NCBI GenBank assembly: GCA_033239005.1
Contig: BSQZ01000050.1
Coordinates: forward strand, 4,502,501-4,566,500
Length of the DNA: 64,000 nucleotides
DNA from: Lamellibrachia satsuma
Lineage: Eukaryota; Annelida; Polychaeta; Sabellida; Siboglinidae
Reading direction: 5' to 3'
Shown here piece by piece: positions 1 to 17,479 of the stretch. The first letter of the stretch is position 1; the number at the start of each line of letters is the position of its first letter. Under the pieces are notes generated by a model. The model was not told the DNA's origin, ran no database searches, and saw only the letters and a program-made list of their open reading frames with translations. Made by a program: the position numbers and the translations under genes.

Positions 1-450
1 TGTTGTTGAATCACTTATGCACTAAATGTATATTACAATACCCCGATAGCTTGACTGCGTGGTCATGATACAACTTGTATATATGTAGCGGTGAAATTTA
101 GAAATGGCAACAAATTAAATAACTTTTTTTGTATCGCCTTCGATTACGTAAGCTGGTTTCTTTAGTAACTTTCCAACATTCACTCATATCATCCTGAAAT
201 GCGTCCAGTCACTCATCGACACTTTCCGAATCGACGCGTTTAATCAGTGAACATTCGAGGGTACTAAAATTAAAATTAGGTTACTAAAATTACTTTGCGC
301 AAACGAACTCTGTCGTGCATTGTAACTAATGAAACTACATAAAGATATTCTCCTGCTGATATGGCAAGCTACAAATACTTAACACACATTTTGTTCACCT
401 GTGAAATCAAATGACAAATTAATGGTGTTTAGTTACAAACCCTTGCCTTA
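1..450. other. Unassigned AT-rich sequence
   Basis: No open frame of note, no RNA gene and no recognisable repeat seen here. Confidence 0.4.
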
Positions 451-454
451 ACAC

Positions 455-965
455 AATCACTAGATGATTTGTTCCATTCATGTATTGTCCTATGTGAGAA
501 TGTGTACTTTCTCACATTCTAGACACATTGTTCCTTAATGCAGCTTTGCCCTTTGTTTCTATTGCCTTCATTAAACATAGTTCTATAAATATCTTAATAA
601 TCATTCAATATTTAACAACACCTGTTTGATCTCGTCTCAGTGTCCTGGTGTATAGTGCTTTCATCTGTTAGAGATCTTTCAGAATTAAGGTCTCAATGTT
701 CTGCAACCAGCTTGGTTCCTTTTCGTTGTATCCGTTCTAGCTTCTCTGTGTCCTTCTTAAGACGGGCATGCGTGCTAGTACGTAAGCAATACTCCAAATG
801 AGGAACAACTATTTTGTGTACAGGAGTACAATTATCATTTACTCCTGATATGTGCTAGTTCTATCAATTAGCACTATACTTTGATTATCATTTCAAGCCT
901 CAATCACACATTGATCTGAAATGTTCAAGTCAGCACGAACTTTTTCTTCTCTCAATTCCTTAGGT
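455..965 (-). mobile_element. CR1-like LINE 3' fragment
   Basis: The stretch aligns by eye, in the same order, with the minus-strand LINE 3' end at about 11700-12260: the segment around a frequent 'tttgttccattcat' motif, then the CTCCT/GTCTC-type segment, then the 'tgtacaggagtacaatta' segment. It is a 5'-truncated, decayed relic of that family and has no intact frame. Confidence 0.65.
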
Positions 966-1036
966 TTCTTGTTTACCTAGTAGTTTCATAAGTATCTACC
1001 TACCTTTTACGACGGGAAGATCAATAAATTGACGCT

Positions 1037-1180
1037 GGTGTATTTGCTGTAAGCTGGCACTTGATCAGTAGCTGTAGCTGGTGCTTGATCAGTAGCTGTA
1101 GCTGGTGCTTGATCAGTAGCTGTAGCTGGTGCTTGAGCAGTAGCTGTAACTGGTGCTTGATCAGTAGCTGTAGCCTGTGT
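1037..1180. repeat. 24-bp minisatellite
   Basis: About six tandem copies of a 24-bp unit containing GTAGCTGGTGCTTGATCA. On the minus strand it reads as an eight-residue ATATDQAP repeat at the end of a 116-codon frame (1007-1357). That frame looks incidental because the rest of it resembles no family I know. Confidence 0.8.
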
Positions 1181-2030
1181 ACAAGGCGAATGCTCAAGAA
1201 AGTAACACGACTTGGTTATGTATGTGAATGAAACGTATCCGTTTAGCGAATCAAAATACAACATTGTTGCAACACGTGATAGCATATGCCGTAATTTAGA
1301 GTACACCAGCGACACAGCTACCACGTGACCGTAGTGCGCGTTTACAATAGTTGACAAGACAACAGGTAAACATTGGGCCGGTATTGTGGAGTGTGTTCAA
1401 ACAAGTCACAATTCAACTTTACCTCGCAGTGAGAAACGTTGGCTGTCAAAAGATGTCTTTGTCTGTCGACGTTTAACCACAATCCGGTTCTTGAAGCAAA
1501 CCATTAAGTGTTGCCTAACATTAACTTGTCCAGTGTACAATGACATGGCCGAACTAACGTTGATATGTTATATTGCAACGTTGGTGAGACTTCATAACCA
1601 TTGTTTCAACAGTGCGCGAGCACAAACTTCTACCATACGGATAGTAACTGGAAATCGGTAATTACAAATCTAACTAGTTCTGTTGAAGGGGAGCTATGAT
1701 GATGAATACACAACCTCGTTCGAGGTCAATCTCCCGACGACATCGCTGCTAACGTGAACCAGTGGTTGCTAATACAGTTCATTATACAATAATTGGTTAA
1801 CCATTTAGTACGTCGGGTGAGCTTTTCTCGTGTTATCTTTTTTATAGTGTAAAAAAATTATGAAGTGTATAGACAAAAAGTTCCAACGGACAAATTCCCG
1901 TGCGAGGTACAGTGATATGGTGTTACAAACTAGAAACTAGGTTACACTACTTGGGATCAAAACGGATGAATATCAGGCCTCTAACATAAATGGGGCTGTT
2001 GTTGCAGAACAAAACACCGACTTATATGAC
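1181..2030. other. Unassigned intergenic sequence
   Basis: A 91-codon plus frame (1386-1661) is present, but composition and lack of similarity argue against a gene. Nothing else recognised. Confidence 0.35.
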
Positions 2031-2040
2031 GCGTGCGCGT

Positions 2041-2215
2041 ACGTTTCAGGCACACACACATGCACGCACACACACCAACCCCTCCACAAAAACGCGAACC
2101 CACATCACACACACATGCATGCACGCACTCACACACGCACACACACACACACAAACGCACACACACATATCGACATGCACACGCACGCACACACGCACGC
2201 ACGCCCCACACCAAT
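2041..2215. repeat. (AC)n-rich microsatellite tract
   Basis: Impure CA/CACG tract. The overlapping frames encode only Thr/His or Cys/Val dipeptides, so they are not genes. Confidence 0.85.
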
Positions 2216-2229
2216 ACATCGACGCTCAT

Positions 2230-2729
2230 ATGTAGAGGAAATTGAGGAACAAATCAACATTAGTAATAGAGCATTTTATATTGCATATGTAACAAGGTAT
2301 TCCATAGCACACAATAAAGGATGATAGAAGAATGAACAATTAATATACGTAACCTTCGCCACAACGGTGGCGCCATACGGTGGGCCGAGAACTAGACAAC
2401 TTATCACTTGGCTGTACCCGGTCCACAACACTTAATTGTCGTGCGAGTGTTAGTGGTCTAGGGTTGGTTGTTAGTTGCCTTGGGTGTTAATGGTGGTAGT
2501 CTCTGCACTTGCGTTTCGCCGTGATTCTTCAAAATCTGTTATGGTGCTACGCTTTATTTATCCTAAATCATTTGATTACTCTTTCAAGTTACAATCCCAC
2601 GCTTCTCTGACATTTTTATATCAGCACTTAGTCGTAAGTCGTTTTCTATAATAGAGAACTACTTGCGAATTGGGAGGTACTATTCTAGATACTAGCATAA
2701 TAACTATGGTAGTACCTTTGACCAGTATA
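2230..2729. other. Unassigned intergenic sequence
   Basis: No gene, RNA or repeat recognised between the CA tract and the LINE copy that begins near 2730. Confidence 0.35.
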
Positions 2730-4265
<1,536 letters not shown>

Positions 4266-4294
4266 TTTGAAATCCAAATTTGGTGTCGTGTGTA

Positions 4295-4400
4295 GGGGAG
4301 ATTGGGGCTAGTTGTAGAGGAGACTGGGGCTAGTTGTAGGGGAGACCCGGGATAGTTGTAGAGGAGACCGGGGCTAGTTGTAGGGGAGACGGCGGCTGGT
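4295..4400. repeat. 24-bp tandem repeat
   Basis: Five imperfect copies of a unit like GGGGAGACTGGGGCTAGTTGTA. A single related motif (AGGGGAGACGGACTAATTGTAAC) occurs near 46204, so the unit may derive from the end of a dispersed element. Confidence 0.75.
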
Positions 4401-5134
<734 letters not shown>

Positions 5135-5189
5135 CTACTTTTACGCACACGCGCATGAACATCCACATTTCAATGTATCGTGGAATATT

Positions 5190-6200
5190 TATTAATTGTT
5201 AAAACAGGGCTGTACCATAACGAATTATACAAATGTTTATCTAGCTTATCAAATGAATTTTGGCGGGCAGTACATTGTTATTCTAGTACCAAGAACATGA
5301 GCAACATATCCGTTACCTTTAACATTGGACGTCAAACGGCAACAGAGCCACTCGACAGTTTTATTCAAGATCTGTATCGAAAAGCAAAAGACTGAAATTA
5401 TGGTGAACTAAGGGATGAGGTGATTCGCGACAGAATAGTCGCAGGCGTCCTTGACAGCGGGCTGTCAGATCGGCTACAGTCAACACCGGATTTGACACTT
5501 GAACAAGCCATCCAGATTATCCGCCAGGCGGAAGCACGCAAGCTAGACAGAGACATTGTCAATGGGGAGGTAAGCACGCCCTCCAGTGCCCGTGAAATCG
5601 ATCACGTCAGACCAGCTGATAAAACAGTCCCCAGTAGATGGCGTAAACAATCAAAAGGAGGCTACACACGCATCAACGACATGACGGCCATCAACATGGC
5701 CATCAACAGGCGCACGACAGAGATGTCCAGTTAGAAACGACACCTGTCGTGCCTGTGTAAAGCTGAGTCACTTCCTAGTTGCTTGTCGTGACATTACAAA
5801 CAAGAAACACATTAGCAAAATCCACGAAAAAAGAGGGAGGATGTTCCATTTCTAGGGGAAATCAAAGACAAGAGTAACTATTGGACCGCACGTGTCAGTG
5901 TCAACGGTCATGACACACACTTCAAAATTGACAGTGGTGCAGCGGTGTCGGTCATAAGTGACAATGAGCAATAGTTTAAACAGGTACAGCATAACATGAA
6001 CCAGAGGAAACTCCGTGGACCTTGGTCTGGGGGCATCCGACTGCCTGTCAAGGGCATGCTTCATGCCACGCTGAAGTACCGTGGCAAAGTTGTCACCGAA
6101 ACTCAGACGCTAGACCAGTGTGTTTGTATACACCGAGGAAGATCCCGCATCCTCTACTATCGAAAGTGAAAGTAGAATTTGAGGCGATGCAGCGACAGGG
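5190..6200 (+). mobile_element. Gypsy-like LTR retrotransposon relic (gag-pro-RT start)
   Basis: Broken frames show a Gypsy-type gag: FIQDLYRKAKD, then ELRDEVIRDRIVAGV and LTLEQAIQIIRQAE (5400-5530). A retropepsin-like IDSGAAVSVISD segment follows near 5925-5965, and near 6130-6190 comes the lead-in to RT (PLLSKVKVEFEAMQRQGAS). Stops and frame changes separate the pieces. No LTRs were identified and most of pol is missing. Confidence 0.75.
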
Positions 6201-6239
6201 AGCCAGCCAGGAAATTTCAAAGTTTGCAAATGTCAAAGG

Positions 6240-6915
6240 AAATGTGCATTAATTGCCTTTGTTGTAATATATTTGATGTGGATGCTTGGTTCTATGTTAT
6301 CACAGATGGTAATTCCAGAATTCTTTTGTTCGTCTAGAACGTATAATATTTCTCCATTTAATGTGTATGCATTGTTGAAGCTATCTCTTACTTTAAGTTC
6401 TACACATTTAGTGGTATTGAAGTTTAAAATGTAAAGTTTTTGTTTACCAAACTGCAAATTTGTTTAGAGAGCTTCACAGTAAACTAACGTAGAGATATTT
6501 GAGTAGAGTTTTGTATCATCAGCAAACAATTTGGTTGTTGCCTTAACTGAGTCGGGTAGATTTTGTACATATAACAAGAATAGTAATGGTCTTAGAATTA
6601 AGCCTTGTGGAACCCCACTTCTGACATTTTTCCATGATGAATGACCATTTCTTAAGACCGCGCTCTGCCTTCTACCTGATAGGAAAGATTTAATCCATTC
6701 CAACACTTTGCACATGTTGTCTCAATTTATATACCAATCGTTTATGCCTATAGCACTATTATCTATAGTTGTAGTCCAGTCGTGTACACATTCTAATAGG
6801 TGTGTAATGTATGAATTTTGTAAAAGCACGTTGGTCATAGACGATAGTATTGTTTGTGTCAGCTAATTTAAGCAAACTGTCTTGCATTATTCTTTCTAAG
6901 AATCACGGGACCGTG
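6240..6915 (-). mobile_element. CR1/Jockey-like LINE RT fragment
   Basis: Minus-strand frames contain SGVPQGLILRPLLFLLYV, LFADDTKLYS and the downstream TTKC.E.K..D region, preceded (6740-6915) by RILERIMQDSLL..QRAFTKF-type RT blocks. Frames are broken. It is a different family from copy A by sequence. Confidence 0.75.
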
Positions 6916-7194
6916 TCGAAACGATCAGACACAAATCGCCGTAAAGGCAGCAGCTTCAAGACGCGCTTATGCAGTGATTTGCCTGTGTGTTTTTGGGTCG
7001 ACGCCCAGCTTGGCCTCCCAAGCGTAACGCCGGCCTGCCCAGCGGCGTGTTTGTTTGTTTTTGAGCAGGTAGGTTGAGCATTGTGAATCAATGCGGTGCT
7101 CCGGTTTCAACACGTGATGCATACATTATGCAGAACATTTACATGTGGTGCGGTACGGAAGCTTGCGCTAACATGTGCATGTATCTGGTGTGGG

Positions 7195-8110
7195 TTCTGT
7201 GTAGTGGACTAGCATACAGCGGTTTCAACGACGACAACAGTGCGTTCTGTGCAGTGGATTATCGTGTAGTGGTTTCAACTACAACAACAGTGCTTTCTGT
7301 GTAGTGGACAATCGTGTTGTGTTTTCAACTACTACAACTGTGCGGTTTCAACGACTACAACTCAGTAGATGACTATATTGTATTGGTTTAAACGACTATA
7401 ACAGTGCGTTCTATGTAATTAACTATCGTGCGTTCAACGACTACAAATATGCGTTCTATGTAGTGCATTATCGGTATCAACGAATACAACTGTGTAGTGG
7501 ACTATCGTGTAGCGGTAACAACGACTACAACTGTGTAGTGGACTATCTTGTAGTGGTTTCAACGACTACAAATGTGCGTTCTGTGTAGTGGACTATCGTG
7601 TAGAGGTTTCAACGACTACAACTGTGCGTTCTGTGTAATGGACCATCGTGTAATGGTTTCTACGACCACGACTGTGCATTCTATACAGTGGACTATCGTA
7701 TAACGGTTTCAACGATTACAAATGATTTGAGCGCTGTCGAGTAGCGTCAGGACTAGAAGCGAAGCCACGGACGGAGCAAGTTAGTACTTTGCTGTACGCA
7801 ATGGGATATCGCGCGGACGCTAACTGCACTAAAGATAGATGAAAACAATGCTTCGTACAAGTATCGTTTTAACGACTACAATTATGCTTTCTGTGTAGTG
7901 AACTAACGTGTATCTGTTTCAACGACTACAACTGTACGTTCTATGTAGTGGATTACTGTGTATAGGTTTCGACGAATATAAATATGCGTTCCGTGTAGTG
8001 GACTGTCGAGTATCTATTTCACCGACTACAACTATGCTTTCTGTGTAGTGAACTAACGTGTATCGGTTTCAACGACTACAACTGTGCTATGTGTGTAATG
8101 GACTATCGGC
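7195..8110 (+). repeat. 50-bp satellite array, forward block
   Basis: Imperfect tandem units built around GTTTCAACGACTACAACTGTGCG and GTAGTGGACTATCGTGTA, about 50 bp each. A non-repeat insert of about 130 bp lies at about 7730-7860. The small frames here (such as 7074-7304) are read through repeats and are not genes. Confidence 0.85.
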
Positions 8111-8592
8111 CCCCCCTGGGGGTTTCAGCGTCTACATTCGAGTATCCGATGATTTCGCAGTGCAATCGAGCGCAATCTGCACATTGCGCAGGATTGCAAC
8201 TGCGCCCAACACGTATATGAGCGCCAAACATGCCCATAATATGATCATTATTTCGAGGGGAGACATGGTCAAACATGAGGAGGGCGTGTGTGTGTACACG
8301 AGTGTGCGGTGCACGTGTGCAGTGAATCTACAAACGACGCCACCGATAATGCGAAGAATAACATTAGGGATCCCCTGGACGCCATTTATATCGCCTGTGC
8401 TAGATCAGTCTGAAAACGTCCGACAGCTACTAAAGAATTCGTATGTAGTACACGACAATGTTGACCTTGTGTTGTTTCTTGGTAATGCCTTTGTCTCCCG
8501 TTGACATACAATTGCAACGTATTTTTTTTTGGTGTTCAAAAAAGAGGATGTCCGGACCCACTGGACACCCCCCTCTGGACCCACTGGACCCC
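8111..8592. other. Unique spacer at satellite inversion point
   Basis: Separates forward and reverse satellite blocks. A 148-codon plus frame (8058-8504) crosses it without recognisable similarity. It begins at a GGCCCCCCTGGGGG motif and ends in CACTGG/CCCCCTGG-rich sequence, so it could be an inserted element; I see no clear terminal repeats. Confidence 0.45.
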
Positions 8593-11165
8593 CTGGTCCG
8601 CCTATGCACAGTTGCAATTGTTGAAACCAATACACGATATTCCACTACACAGAACGCACAGTTGTATTCTTTCAAAACAATACACGATTGTCCACTATAT
8701 CGAACGCACATGTGTAGTCGTTGAAACCGCTAAAAGATAGTCCACTACACAGATGTATTCGTTGCCAACGTTAAACAATAGTCCGCCACACATAATGCAC
8801 AGTTGTAATCGTATAAATAAAAATCTCTATAATCCACTACTAAGAACGCACATTTGTAATCGTTGAACCAGGTACAGGATAGTCCAGTACATAGAACGTA
8901 CAGTTCTATTCGTTGAAACTGTTACACGGTAGTCCAAAATATATAACGCACATTTGTAGTGGTTGAAAAATATATACGGCTGTCCACTACACAGAACTCA
9001 CAGTTGTAGTCGCGGAAAGCGCTGCCCGTTAGTCCTGTACACAGATCGCACAGTTGCAATCGTTGAAAACACTACTCAGCAGTCCACTACATACAACCCA
9101 CAGTTGTAGTAGCTGAAACCGCTGCCCGATAGGCCCATACGCAGATCGCACAACTGTAATCGTTGAAACCACTACACGATAGTCCTCTACACATGACGCA
9201 CATTTGTAATCCCTGAAACCGATACACGATAATCCACTACATAGAACGCACATATGTATTTGTTGAAACCGCTACACAATAATTTGCCAAACAGAACACA
9301 CATTTGTCGTCGTCGAATCCGATACACGATAGTACTCTATATAGAACGCACATTTGTAATCGTGGAAATCGATAGTCGATAGTCTACTACACGCAAAGCA
9401 CAGGTGTAGTCGTTTAATCCGATACACAATAGTCCGCCACACAGAATGCACAATTGTAATCATTGAAACCAATATTCGATAGTCCACTACAAATAACGCA
9501 CATTTGTAATTGTTGAACCAGCTACTCGATAGTCCACTACATAGAGCGCACAGTTCTAGTCGCTGAAACCGTTACAAGATATTCAACAACATATATCGAA
9601 CATTTGTAATGGCTGAAAAAAATACACGATAGTCCGCTACATAGAAAGCACATTTGTAATAGTTGAAATCTATAAACGATAGTCTACTACATCACATGCA
9701 CATTTATAGTCGTTTATCCAGCTACACGATAGTACGCCGTTACATTATAATCCACTACATAAAACGTGCAGTCGTAATCGTTAATACAAATACACGACAG
9801 TCCACATTATAGATATATGTATAAATTTAAACCAATACCCGATAGTCCACTACATACAAAGCATGGTTGTAGTCTTTCAAACCGCTACACTATCGTCCAC
9901 TACACAGCACACACAATTGTAATCTTTGAAACCACAAAACGATAGTACACTACATCGTTTATCCAGCAACACGATAGTACATTACATAGAACGCAGAAAA
10001 ATAGTCGTTGAAACCGTTACCCGATAGTCCACATCATAGAACGCACATCTGTCAACGTTGAAACCCATACCCGATAGTCCACCACATACAAATTATGGAT
10101 GTAGTCTTTCAAACCGCTACACTTTCGTTCACTGCACAGAACGCACAGTTGCAATCGTTGAAGCCACTACACGCTATTATACTACACAGAACGCACAGTT
10201 GTAATCGTTGAAACCGGAACACGATATTACACTACATAGAACGCACAGTTGTAATTGTTGAAGACGTTACACGATAGTCCTCTACACAAATAGCACAATT
10301 GTAGTCGTTCCAACAGATATAGGAAAGTTCATTACCCAGAACGCAGAGTTGTAGTTACCGAAACATGTAAGATGGCACAATACACAGATCGCACAGATGT
10401 AATCGTTGAAACCACTATACGATAGTCCACTACATAGAATGCACAGTTGAAATCGCTGAAACCGTTACAGGATAGTCCATTACATAGAATGCACAGTTGT
10501 AGTGATTGAAACAAACACGCGACAGTCCTCTACATAGAACGCACATTTGTATTCGTTTATCCACGCAGAGTAATAGTCATTGAAATCGTTACACGATAGT
10601 CCACTACATCGAACGTTCATTCGTAATCTTTGAAACAAATACACGACATTCCATATCATAGAATGCACGAATGTAGATGTAGAAACCCATACCTGATAAT
10701 CGATAGTCCACTATACAGAAAACACTGCTGCATTCGTTGAAAACACTACGCGATAGTACTTTACACAGAACGCACAGTTGTAGTTATCGAAACCGCTGCA
10801 CGATAGTTGAATCCGACACACAACCACTATATAGAACGGACATATGTAGATGTTGAAACCCATACACGATACTCGTCGACTACATAAAATGCATAGATGT
10901 AGTCGTTCAAACTACTACATGATAGTAATCTTCACAGAACGCACCGTTGTATGAGTTGAAACGAACACAATATTGTCCACTATACTAATAGCACATTTGT
11001 AGTCGTCGAATCCGATACAGGATAGTCCACAACATAGAACGCGCAGTTGTTTTCGTTGAAACGTATATACGAGTGTCCACTTCATTGAACGCACATTTAT
11101 TGTCGTTGAAACTGGTACACGAAAGTTCTGTGAGTTTCGAGTAGTGGACTGCCGTACATTTTTTT
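8593..11165 (-). repeat. 50-bp satellite array, inverted block
   Basis: The same unit in opposite orientation (CACAGTTGTAATCGTTGAAACC followed by ACACGATAGTCCACTACA). Spacing between successive CACAGTTG motifs is close to 50 bp where I counted. About 50 degenerate units. Confidence 0.85.
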
Positions 11166-11525
11166 TCAACCACTACAAATGTGTGTTCTACATTGTTGAC
11201 TAACGTGAAACGATTTCAATGACTACAACTGTTCGTTCTATGTAGTGGACTATCTTGTACCGGTTTCAACGACTACACATTTGCGTTCTATATAGTGGAC
11301 AGTCGCGTATTGGTTTCAATGACAACAACTGTGCGTTCTGCGTAGCGGACTATCGTGTATCGGATTCAAAGACTAAATCTGTGCGTTCTATAAAGTGGTC
11401 TATCGTGTAGCCTTTTCAATACCTACAACTTTTTGATCTGTGTAGTGCACTGACGTTTATCTTTTCAATACCTACAACTTTTTGATCTGTGTAGTGCACT
11501 GACGTTTGTCGGTTCCAACGTCTAC
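11166..11525 (+). repeat. 50-bp satellite array, second forward block
   Basis: The orientation switches back at about 11165. Ends with a near-duplicate CCTACAACTTTTTGATCTGTG pair. Confidence 0.8.
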
Positions 11526-11544
11526 AATAGTGCGGTATTTAACA

Positions 11545-13645
<2,101 letters not shown>

Positions 13646-13649
13646 TTTT

Positions 13650-15390
13650 TCAAAATACTTTACAGATAAAATTGCTCGTATTATATCACATTTTTTCATT
13701 AATGATAATAAATATGATTTCCCTGAACCACCCCACAACAGAGTTTCACACCTGCAACTACTAATGAAGTTCTCATTATTATTAAAAAATATTCTAACAA
13801 ATCGTGTGATCTTGACCCATTTCCAACACTTCTACTAAAAAGCTGTAGTGATCAACTCATTTGTTCTATTACTACTATCATAAACCTTTCAATGCAGAAT
13901 GGAGTTGTTCCCGGGATTTCAAACACAAGCTCTTGTAAATCCTCTTATTAAAAAACAAACTTTTTGCAAAAATTACCTAAAGAATTATCGTCCTATCTCC
14001 AATCTCAGTTTTCTGTCAAACATAATGGAAAAAGTGATGGCTAATAGCCTTCATGAACATATTTACAACCATCACCTCTCAAATGATCTACACTCTGCAT
14101 ATAAACGATTCCACTCTACCGAAACAGCTCTTCTCAAGATGTACAATGATACAGTTGATAACATGGACAATGGTAAAGTTACAGCACTCACTTTATTTGA
14201 TCTCTCAGCTGATTTCGATACAATTAATCATTTAATCAATTTGCAACGCCTGCATAGACATTTTGGCCCAGCTCTTCGGTGGTTCAAGTCATATTTTTCA
14301 GACAGATATCAAAGTATTAACATATCTGGCACATTATCTTGCCCACAACACCTTCCATTTGGAGTGCCGCAAGGATCTGTCCTTGGCCTGTTCAGCTTAT
14401 ATACTACATCGCTCAGCCTAGTCGTTACTAATCATAATCTCAGTCATCACCTTTATGCTGATGACACACATGTTTACATATCACTTTCACAATCAAATGC
14501 ACAAGAATCTGTTTCGACTTTAAGTGATCGTCTTACTGATATCTTGTTGTGGATGGAATCAAGTAAGCTAAAGTTTAATCCAAATAAAACAGACCTTATT
14601 ATTATTGGCACCAAACAACAACGAAATAGAGTTATCAACCATGTGTTGTCTTTGATAGTGACTTCAACTTTCGCCACCATATTTCTCATGTATATACATC
14701 CTCTTTCTATCATATTCGTGATCTCCGTCGAATTCGACGTCACATATATATATCTACTGCTAAAACAATATCAATGGCATTAATTAGTAGCCGCCTTGAC
14801 TATTGTAATTTACTACTAAGTAACTTTGCTAAAAGAGACTTGGCTAAATTCCAACGAGTAAAACATTGTCTGGCACGTGTGGTTCTCAGGGCGCCTCGGT
14901 TTTCACCGTCACTACCACTACTTAAACACTTGCACTGGCTTCCAGTTTCTTATCAAATTAATTTTAAGCTGTCCTGTCTTACATATCTTACCCTATCTAC
15001 ACAATAACTACCCTATTTGGCAAGTCTCCTGTATCTTTCAAATATCCCTAGACAGCTAAGATCATCAATTTCACAACAACTTAGTGTACCTAAAACAAAT
15101 CTTAACTTGGGTAAACGTGCCTTTTCTGTCGCTGCGCCTAGGGTATGGAATGAACTCCATATCACTTTGAAAACATCTTAAACTATTGCTATTTTCCGAA
15201 AAAAAAATCAAGACATATCTATTCCAAATTGCATTTCCACCATAAATGTTCGGTTGTCCCTCGTTCTGATACTGACTTTTGCGCGTCCCTGTTTACGATT
15301 ATGCTTAATGATTCTGTTTTATTGCGCCTCTGAGCTCAGGTTCCAGAGGATATAAGCGCCATAGAAGTTAATTAGTATTATTATTATATT
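13650..15390 (+). mobile_element. L2/CR1-like LINE copy B
   Basis: Same family as 2730-4265 but longer at the 5' side. It starts with an FTDKIARI block and then has NYRPISNLSFLSNIMEKV, TALTLFDLSADFDTINH, GVPQGSVLGLF, YADDTHVYIS, SRLDYCN and LHWLPV motifs. A stop and frame changes follow the RT core. The 3' end has the ATT-repeat tail near 15375-15395. It lies head to head with the minus-strand LINE just upstream. Confidence 0.85.
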
Positions 15391-15394
15391 GTAG

Positions 15395-17040
15395 CTGTTT
15401 GTAGGAAAACGTCATTTTTGAGGATGTCACTTAACATTAATGAAAAATAAACTATATACAAATGTTTCAAATTCTTCTGCAGTTATGTAGAAATGAACAC
15501 ACTGAATAACGTAACATAATAATATTAATTACATGTTTATTCAATAAAGAATTTCAAAGGTTATACATTTGTCCATGTTTTACCAAAACGGTAACCTGAT
15601 TGGAAAAAGTGTTGAACTCTATTGTGATGAAGATATTGCACTGCCTGTAGAAGTTGTTTGACCATATCAGGCAGCATGCTGTTCCAGTCTGGTTGGTGCA
15701 TCACCGCATCGAGACTGTATTCACACAAGGACGCATACATACATCCTCTGGTATTATCTGAGTCTAAAACACACAGTGAACATGGTTAATCCTTCCGAAC
15801 ACCCACAGAAAACATCCTGGTTACATGGTTAATGGGTTGGCTGAGTCTTTTTCGCATATCCCATGGAGAAGATCCCACCTTAAAAGCGTGTTTCACTAAA
15901 GTACAAGTCCTCGATTAGGAGATTCGAAAACGAGTTATTTCTTCATGAAGGCGGATCAACGACCACCGTCCATTTAGGACCGAAGCGAGCGGTTAGCGCA
16001 GATACAGGTGATGTCGGCTCACGACGAAATCGGCCCGATGAAATCGGACAACATATTTAGGAGAGTTCGGCCTGCTACTCTGGTAACTTCAGTCTCAGAG
16101 CACAACGGGCATTGTGATCTCGGCCCAAGCGATAGTGTGCGCCTTACTGTGAATAAAGCATATTATTTATTCTCTCATTTGTTAATTTTGATTAATCCCG
16201 AAATTGTTACTTTTTAATAGCTTTCTCGTCCTTCCCCATAAAATACAGTGCTGTTTTTTCCCCATTTTAACACGCAGTCAACAAGACGATCATTAGAACT
16301 GATACAATTAGTCGTATCCTTAAAATTTATACCATACAATATATCACATCAAAAACAATACTATTATATACAGTTCAACAATTTAAATACATTTCATTAC
16401 AATTATCATAATATTTTGTTTCTATGTTTAAGATTTTCACGAGTTTCCCATCATTAGGGGAAATTCTCCCCATATTGTTTTTTTATTGAATCAAATACAG
16501 AGCAATGACAGTGATAAGCGATTATTGTATTGTGAATACAACGGAGCCACCTGTATATGAGTGTTTGTTGTTGTATTGCACATAAAAATTCGGGGGCTTT
16601 AGCCAAAATAGCTAAGCAGCATAGAACATCAGAACTAGCCCACCGCTAAAAGTTAAGTCTAATCAATTACTAGTTAGAACTGAGTAGTTCTTATTTGTCA
16701 CATCAGTCACCGAAACACCTAGCCTAAATAATGTGGCAGTTGGGCCGAATTCTCCGAGGGCCTAAATCACCACCACCCGTCAGCGCTACTCCTGCTATTG
16801 CGATGTTTACTTTCTGACCTAACCATAAAAACGGCCACATAGAGCCGTCAAAACTACTTACATATTTACCATACGTATACACATGTCACTTGATCAAACA
16901 TTACTCTTATTTCCATGTAACTATAACAAATTACAAAGCCAAAAGCTAGCTATATTATTACACCTAGCTCCGTGAAGATAGGCATAGGCGATGATACATT
17001 TTTGTTTATTTTAATCTTTTTTATGGGAGTAAAAGTAATG
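15395..17040. other. Unassigned intergenic sequence
   Basis: No gene recognised. Near 15980 is a GAAGCGAGCGGTTAGCGC motif resembling a Pol III A box, too weak to call a SINE. Confidence 0.3.
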
Positions 17041-17054
17041 TTTGACCACGTCAC

Positions 17055-17337
17055 GTGTGTAGGCGTACGATAGATATACGAAGAGAAGCTTGGCAGCTCT
17101 ATGAGTAGGCGTATGGTAGATATACGAGGAGAAGCTTGGTAGTTCTATGTGTAGGCGTATGATAGATATACGAAGAGAAGCTTGGCTGCTCTATGTGTAG
17201 GCGTATTATAGATATACGCGGATAAGCTTGCAGCTCTATGTGTAGGCGTATGATAGATATACGAGGAGAAGCTTGGCTGTTCTGTGTGTAGGCGTATGGT
17301 AGATATACGAGGAGAAGCTTGGCAGCTCTATGTGGTC
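17055..17337. repeat. ~47-bp minisatellite
   Basis: Six tandem units of the type TGTGTAGGCGTATGATAGAT..GAAGCTTGG, with slight length variation. Confidence 0.85.
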
Positions 17338-17479
17338 GTTTTCATGGTTAGGTCAGAAAGTGAATATGCTCAAAGATTACTGGCATCGCTAATCTGTTCC
17401 AAACGTGACAAATTCGAATATGGTTCTGCAGTATCACTTGCCGCTAGCAGTTCGAAATCGTAACATTATACTTTTTATT

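Noticed and set aside
1990..2245. Several overlapping frames on both strands
   Set aside because: Thr/His and Cys/Val dipeptides from a CA microsatellite.
7195..11525. CRISPR-like array of spaced repeats
   Set aside because: Units are contiguous and degenerate throughout, without unique spacers, in a eukaryotic context: a satellite, not CRISPR.
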